A DNA stretch of 32,366 nt from Bacteroidota bacterium (GTDB lineage Bacteria > Bacteroidota > Bacteroidia > Bacteroidales > FEN-979): the NCBI GenBank assembly GCA_016868575.1, contig VGGL01000023.1:1-32366 (forward strand), written 5' to 3'. The notes under the pieces are model-generated. The model did not search any database. It worked only from the letters and a program-made list of their open reading frames with translations, and was not told the origin of the DNA. Position 1 is the first letter of the stretch, and every line of letters starts with the position of its first letter. Shown piece by piece: positions 26,740-32,366 of this stretch. The position numbers and the translations under genes were made by a program.

Positions 26740-27182
26740 ATGAACCTGCTGAATGGTTCAGGTGGTACATGCTACTATCCCCTGGTATTCAATCTTAATG
26801 CCGAATATGGGTATCCGGGATACCCGGCGTATTCATGACCGATGCCCTGTTCAACAAAGGTATTAGTGGCGGGGTGGTGCTGGCAATCAGGGATGGTGTT
26901 CCCAACTTTGAGTTGGTCGGGATGGCCAAGTCGGTATCTACTTCCAATGAATTCTACTTAAGGCCTGACATAGGTCACAACACCGTTGAATATGACCTTA
27001 CCACGCCTTACGAAGGGAATGTGTTCGTAAGTACCGGTGAAATGATCAAATACGGTGTAACATATGTTATTTCCATGGAAAAGTTGCGTACCTTTTTTGA
27101 GGAGCACAAGGAGGAAATACACCGGCAGGGATATTATCCGGATCCGTTTTTTATAAAACAAATCCAAAGACCCGTCAAGTAA
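26740..27182 (+). pseudogene. Frameshifted remnant of a trypsin-like peptidase domain protein
   Basis: Frame A from ATG 26740: MNLLNGSGGTCYYPLVFNLNAEYGYPGYPAYS*. Frame B from about 26823: GVFMTDALFNKGISGGVVLAIRDGVPNFELVGMAKSVSTSNEFYLRPD, with SGG motif. The frames join near 26825-26834. Confidence 0.45.
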
Positions 27183-27243
27183 ATATCCTGATATTTGTAA
27201 CGAAATTGATTGATCTGCGTAAAAACGGTAAACCTGTCTGATC

Positions 27244-28191
27244 TTGAATTTGCGATTTGGATTCCTTTCATCATTTCTGCTGATCATCGCGTCTTCCTCT
27301 TTTGTGGTGGCACAGCAGCCGGTCACAGCTAAGGTAGTTCCGGCGAATTTCTGTGTTTCAACGGAAGAAATGAAACTTGTGAACATGGTCAACGAATACC
27401 GGCGGAAATATGCCCTTCCCTCCATCCCGCTGTCTAAATCGCTATCTTATGTTGCTTCTACCCACGCCAAGGATCTCTATTACAACCAGCCGGACAAGAA
27501 GCCCTGCAATATGCACAGCTGGTCTGATAAAGGCGCCTGGAAACCTTTCTGTTACCCGCGTGATGAAGACAAGAAAAACTCGGTGTGGGATAAGCCCAAA
27601 GAAATCACCCACTACAAGGGAAAAGGATTTGAGATCGTATATTGGGAGAATACCCGTGTAAACATCGACAGTGCCATGGATCTCTGGAAATCGATGGATT
27701 ATTTCAATGCCTTCCTCCTGAATACTGGAAAATGGGCAGAAAAGAACTGGGGCGCCATTGGAATTGGCATTTGCGAGAACTATGCTGTCGCCTGGTTTGG
27801 AAAAGAGCCCGATCCAGAACCCAAGCCATATGTCTGTGGAACTGAACCGCCCAAGAAAGACACCGTAACCGCTAAAAAGGAGAATCCGGTTATTCCAGAT
27901 AAGAAAAAGGAACCCACCACAACCGTCCCTGCTTCAAAGCCGACAACGACAAAACCCGTCTCTTCTGAGAAAGGAAAGTACTATATCATTGTCAGAAGTA
28001 TGCTCCCGCTCAGCGAAAGCACCAAAACAGCAAACGAGCTGATCGCTAAAGGTTACAAAGATGCCAAGGTATTGGACAAACAAAGCAAGCTTCGTGTCTC
28101 AATCATGGAGTTTCAGTATAAAACACAGGCTGACAGCGCACTTAGGGAGGTTAAGAAGACATGGAAGGATGCGTGGATTTTAAGCGAATAG
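27244..28191 (+). CDS. CAP (SCP/PR1)-domain secreted protein with C-terminal SPOR-like domain
   Basis: MVNEYRRKYALPSIPLSKSLSYVASTHAKDL...YWENTR...NWGAIGIGICENYAVAWFG (CAP); Lys/Thr/Pro linker; KYYIIVRSMLPLSESTKTANELIAKGYKDAKVLDKQSKLRVSI (SPOR-like). Confidence 0.82.
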   Translation: MNLRFGFLSSFLLIIASSSFVVAQQPVTAKVVPANFCVSTEEMKLVNMVNEYRRKYALPSIPLSKSLSYVASTHAKDLYYNQPDKKPCNMHSWSDKGAWKPFCYPRDEDKKNSVWDKPKEITHYKGKGFEIVYWENTRVNIDSAMDLWKSMDYFNAFLLNTGKWAEKNWGAIGIGICENYAVAWFGKEPDPEPKPYVCGTEPPKKDTVTAKKENPVIPDKKKEPTTTVPASKPTTTKPVSSEKGKYYIIVRSMLPLSESTKTANELIAKGYKDAKVLDKQSKLRVSIMEFQYKTQADSALREVKKTWKDAWILSE

Positions 28192-28281
28192 CGAGTAGCG
28201 ATCAAACGTCAGTGAGGCGATTTGTGCCGGTACCTGGAAACACACCAGGAGAAGCAAAAAGATCAGGGTATTAAGTCTCAT
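28180..28281 (-). pseudogene. Orphan signal-peptide ORF (33 aa), probable 5' remnant of a secreted protein gene
   Basis: Reverse strand MRLNTLIFLLLLVCFQVPAQIASLTFDRYSLFA*, convergent with and overlapping the end of the CAP gene. Confidence 0.45.
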
Positions 28282-28285
28282 TTGG

Positions 28286-28510
28286 TTATCTGTGTTCAAT
28301 TGACTTCTGGAAACGCCTTTTCCGCCAGGTTAAAAACAGTAACACCAGGCCGAAAACCAGCATCAGTAAGCCCGACCAGAGGTTCACGTTAAATCCCAAA
28401 GAACGCAGATACATCAGATCGTTGGAAGAGGTCACCAGGCCGAAGATGGTCAGCAGCAGCCCCAGCAGGGTGAACATGGCGCCGATAGGCAGGCGGATAT
28501 CGATTTCCAT
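28286..28510 (-). CDS. Small two-TM membrane protein
   Basis: 74 aa MEIDIRLPIGAMFTLLGLLLTIFGLVTSSNDLMYLRSLGFNVNLWSGLLMLVFGLVLLFLTWRKRRFQKSIEHR. Confidence 0.65.
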   Translation of the reverse strand: MEIDIRLPIGAMFTLLGLLLTIFGLVTSSNDLMYLRSLGFNVNLWSGLLMLVFGLVLLFLTWRKRRFQKSIEHR

Positions 28511-28517
28511 ATTGAAG

Positions 28518-28549
28518 TTGGTGATTTGGTGATTTGGTGATTTGGTGAT
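28518..28549. repeat. Octamer tandem repeat (TTGGTGAT)x4
   Basis: Perfect 8-bp period; degenerate continuation at about 28612-28655. Confidence 0.95.
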
Positions 28550-28552
28550 TTT

Positions 28553-28614
28553 GTCATTGCGAGGAGCTGAAATCCCGAGCGAAGCGAAGGGAGCAGCGAC
28601 GTGGCAATGGTGAC
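28553..28614. repeat. REP-like element GTCATTGCGAGGAGC...GAAGCGAAGG...GACGTGGCAATGGTGAC
   Basis: CATTGC/GCAATG inverted ends; resembles the common CATTGCGAG...GTGGCAATG dispersed repeat. Confidence 0.75.
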
Positions 28615-28668
28615 TGGGTGATTTAGTGATTGGGTGAGTTAGTGATTGGGTGATTGAATGTTCAGGTC

Positions 28669-30714
28669 TTACAATATTATGATCTTCTTTTGATAGTTGT
28701 TAATATTGGTTTTTAGACAAATCATGTATACTCCTTTGGTTAGTCCGGATGACGACAGAGGGACAACATAACGATTCGGATATTGAGGATTTCTGATAAG
28801 TTCACCAAGCTCCTGAACAAATGATCCTTTCAAGCAATAAAGAATACATGAAACCGGCTTTTCTTCCTGAAGATCAAGATAGATGGCAGCCTGTCCGTGA
28901 ACGGGATTAGGTACCACCCGGATTACATTATTTCGATAACTTCCGGACAGATCGAAACCGGTAGGTATCACATCAATGTATTCGCTCCGGATCAGGCTAT
29001 CGGATGTAGATCCGTCGCTGACCTTCAGTTTTACGGCATACAATCCCGGATCCGTATAGGTAAATACCGGGTTTTCCTCTGAAGAGTCATCGATGCCGTC
29101 ATTCTGGAAATCCCATTCCCAGGAAATGACATTTCCCGCTGAGAGATCAGTGAAAGATACTGTTAAGGGAGCTACTCCGAATAAAGGCTCTCCCACAAAC
29201 ATGGCTGTCGGAAATGCGGTGCCGGTGATGGTAAAGGGACCTGTGGTATCGGCAGCATCAGGAATACCCGATTTCTGCGCGACAAACCGCAAATAGCAAT
29301 TATCTGAATAAGCCATGGGGACATTCCATTGATATCGGCCATTGTCGGGCACACCCGTAATAACTTCTTCATAAGGTCCACCGATACCGGTTACAGAGAG
29401 ATAGATTGAAACATTTGAGCTGTCTCCTCCCGGAACAGCCGTTATCCAATCGATGAATTGCACCGATTGCTGGTAAAAAACCTCATTTCCTCTTGGGAAT
29501 AGTCCATGGATTTTGAATTCCGTCGCGACTGATGTCTCTTTGTAACACTTCAGATAGTTTTTATAATTGATCCAGTTTCCCCATTCGCCTACCATGATAA
29601 TATCCGGATAGCCGTTGTGGTCAACATCCCCTCCTACCCTGAAAGCCTTGCATTCCTCGATGCCTGTGGCAATGAACTGGGCATCCGGCGTCCAGTTGCC
29701 TTGCCCGTCACCCAGCCACAGTTTAAATGTGCCGGTACCATAAGCACAAACATCGAGGTGCCCATCCACATTCATATCCCATACTTGGGTTTCTTCAAAA
29801 TTACCTGACGTTGGGAGCGTACCCGAGATGCTAATCCACAGGTTCTGGGAGATGTCCCATTTCCAAACCTGCACTCCGCCATTCCGGCAGAAAGCGAGAT
29901 CCTTGCTGCCATCTTCATCGACATCACCCAGAGAGGGTCCGCTGTAGCCGAGTGTTCCAGGTGATGGAAGGTTGCCGGTCGCATTGGAGAAGTTCCCATT
30001 TCCATCTCCAAAATAAACAACCCCATTCTGATGGGCAATCGCCATATCGGGGTATCCATCTTTGTTGATATCCCCGAATACCAATCTCTCACCGGAATTG
30101 CCTCCCAAAAAACCGAAAGTTTGAGTCCATGAACCATTCTGGTTATTACGATATACGTGGACCCCGGCACAACAACCGAAAGAGATGCTTCCCAGGTCAA
30201 GGTCGCCATCATGGTCGATATCAGCGAAGTCGCTGCCAAACATCCCCCAGTCTTCGCCATTTGTGGCCAGGCCATCATCCCAGGCAACCCAATTGAGCCC
30301 TGTGCCATCACCCAGCGCAACCTCAAGGATTTGGTCACCAAGATCTGTCGATGAATAATTATGATGTATCCCGTAGCCTACATCCATGATGCCGTCGTTG
30401 TTTACATCTCCAACGGCCACACCGCCATAGCCCAGGTCGCCGTACATCTGAACAGCCCAATTCCCCTGACCATCTCCAAACCAGACCATGATGCCGTGCT
30501 CTGTAGCATTGATGTTGGGACTTCCGTGATCCCCTACCGAAATGATATCAATTTTACCATCATCATTGATATCGGTGAATTCAAGTTCGGTCATTCCTCC
30601 TTCCCATGATGGAAAAGCAAGACCGGTTGAAGACTCCACATAGTTGAGCACTTCATTTTGTGCCAAAAGCCTGATGGAAAAGGCCAACATGGTTAAAATA
30701 AATAATGTTTTCAT
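28669..30714 (-). CDS. Secreted FG-GAP/VCBS repeat protein with PKD domain and T9SS C-terminal domain
   Basis: 681 aa; repeated DINDDGKIDIISVGDHG, DVNNDGIMDVGYG, DIDHDGDLDLGSI, DINKDGYPDMAIA; PKD VSFTDLSAGNVISWEWDFQNDG; C-terminal VVPNPVHGQAAIYLDL...LTKGVYMICLKTNINNYQKKIIIL. Confidence 0.88.
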   Translation of the reverse strand: MKTLFILTMLAFSIRLLAQNEVLNYVESSTGLAFPSWEGGMTELEFTDINDDGKIDIISVGDHGSPNINATEHGIMVWFGDGQGNWAVQMYGDLGYGGVAVGDVNNDGIMDVGYGIHHNYSSTDLGDQILEVALGDGTGLNWVAWDDGLATNGEDWGMFGSDFADIDHDGDLDLGSISFGCCAGVHVYRNNQNGSWTQTFGFLGGNSGERLVFGDINKDGYPDMAIAHQNGVVYFGDGNGNFSNATGNLPSPGTLGYSGPSLGDVDEDGSKDLAFCRNGGVQVWKWDISQNLWISISGTLPTSGNFEETQVWDMNVDGHLDVCAYGTGTFKLWLGDGQGNWTPDAQFIATGIEECKAFRVGGDVDHNGYPDIIMVGEWGNWINYKNYLKCYKETSVATEFKIHGLFPRGNEVFYQQSVQFIDWITAVPGGDSSNVSIYLSVTGIGGPYEEVITGVPDNGRYQWNVPMAYSDNCYLRFVAQKSGIPDAADTTGPFTITGTAFPTAMFVGEPLFGVAPLTVSFTDLSAGNVISWEWDFQNDGIDDSSEENPVFTYTDPGLYAVKLKVSDGSTSDSLIRSEYIDVIPTGFDLSGSYRNNVIRVVPNPVHGQAAIYLDLQEEKPVSCILYCLKGSFVQELGELIRNPQYPNRYVVPLSSSGLTKGVYMICLKTNINNYQKKIIIL

Positions 30715-30807
30715 ATCAGCTACTTTTTAGAACGCAGATTACACAGATTGAACAGATTTACACAGATTATCTTTTCCGATAAAAGTCGTCATTAATACTG
30801 AAGATTC

Positions 30808-31629
30808 TTAATAAAACAACCCCATCCATTTGTCCATCCGCCAGTCTTGATTATATATCATGATCGCATTGAGGATTGGATAGGTCCAATGCCACGCCAT
30901 GGTCATCCCACTGGCAGCACCGAAAACCCGTTTGACAAATAGAATTTCTCTTGAATGGATGTCAAAAAGGACCATATAGCTCACTTCACTTTCAGTTCTC
31001 TTGTCAATTTCAGCCATCAAAAACACCAGCCCGATCCCCTTCTTAAACTTTTCCGAGCGATAGGTTTGAATGTTCTCTCTGATCATATGCAGCGGCACTC
31101 TTTTGGCTGAATCCCTGCAATCAAAAACCTGATCAAGATTGACTTTCTTATTTCGTTCGGTAACAACGGTTAAGTCCTGCTTCAATCCAGACAACGGCCG
31201 CGATTTCTTCCGGATCCACAAAGGTTTATAATGCTTGTCTTGCAACACAAAATCGTTACAATCCTTGAAAAACATATGGGAGTATTTAGCTGAATTTGCG
31301 GGATGGCAAACGGTAACATGAGTGAAATCAATACCAAACCAGACGATCGGGAGCTCCAATCCTTTTTCAAAGGCGTGACGGAGATCTTTCGTTTGATAAA
31401 CATCAGAACCCTCTTGGGGAGATCTCAGTTTAATCGTGTCAATATTATCTTTCACAACGGTCATCACGCTATTATCGGAAGCATTTCGATACCTGATTGA
31501 ATAGCCGTTAAATTCAAGATCAATGGGGTTAACAGGCGTAGGCTGTTGTCGGAGAAAAAGGAGATCGGATTGTGCAAGGCACAAACTTGAGATAATCCAT
31601 AGAAAAGCCAAAAATGATGTTGTTTTCAT
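30808..31629 (-). CDS. Secreted protein of unknown function
   Basis: 273 aa with signal peptide MKTTSFLAFLWIISSLCLAQ; no recognised domain. Confidence 0.65.
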   Translation of the reverse strand: MKTTSFLAFLWIISSLCLAQSDLLFLRQQPTPVNPIDLEFNGYSIRYRNASDNSVMTVVKDNIDTIKLRSPQEGSDVYQTKDLRHAFEKGLELPIVWFGIDFTHVTVCHPANSAKYSHMFFKDCNDFVLQDKHYKPLWIRKKSRPLSGLKQDLTVVTERNKKVNLDQVFDCRDSAKRVPLHMIRENIQTYRSEKFKKGIGLVFLMAEIDKRTESEVSYMVLFDIHSREILFVKRVFGAASGMTMAWHWTYPILNAIMIYNQDWRMDKWMGLFY

Positions 31630-31630
31630 T

Positions 31631-32366
<736 letters not shown>

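Noticed and set aside
29772-30341. 189-aa minus-strand ORF
   Set aside because: Alternate frame of the FG-GAP gene; the true frame has repeated DxNxDG motifs.

Overview
Chromosomal segment from a member of the Bacteroidetes (DUF4295 and rpmG next to ftsY/rimO, several T9SS C-terminal sorting domains, TAnnTTTG-type promoters). Housekeeping genes: rimO (partial), ftsY, DUF4295, rpmG, xerD, an SDR, a class-III aminotransferase, aat, a nucleoside deaminase, a secreted C1B peptidase, an AsmA-like/GT51 transglycosylase, a PflA-like radical SAM enzyme and a HAD hydrolase. Secreted or envelope genes: a GT39-like membrane protein, a pair of six-hairpin glycosidases, T9SS cargo, a CAP-SPOR protein, an FG-GAP/PKD protein and a sodium:solute symporter (partial). 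The best candidate for an undescribed system is a compact AT-rich two-gene cassette at 8321-10459: a Schlafen/AlbA_2-type ATP-binding protein, then 3 nt later a PD-(D/E)XK nuclease-like protein. It sits between mtgA-like and pepC-like genes and has a probable remnant of a second PD-(D/E)XK gene beside it. Several gene remnants (GH63-like, beta-helix, trypsin-like, orphan signal peptide) and many different short intergenic repeat families occur at gene 3' ends. Everything here was read by eye; no database searches were run.
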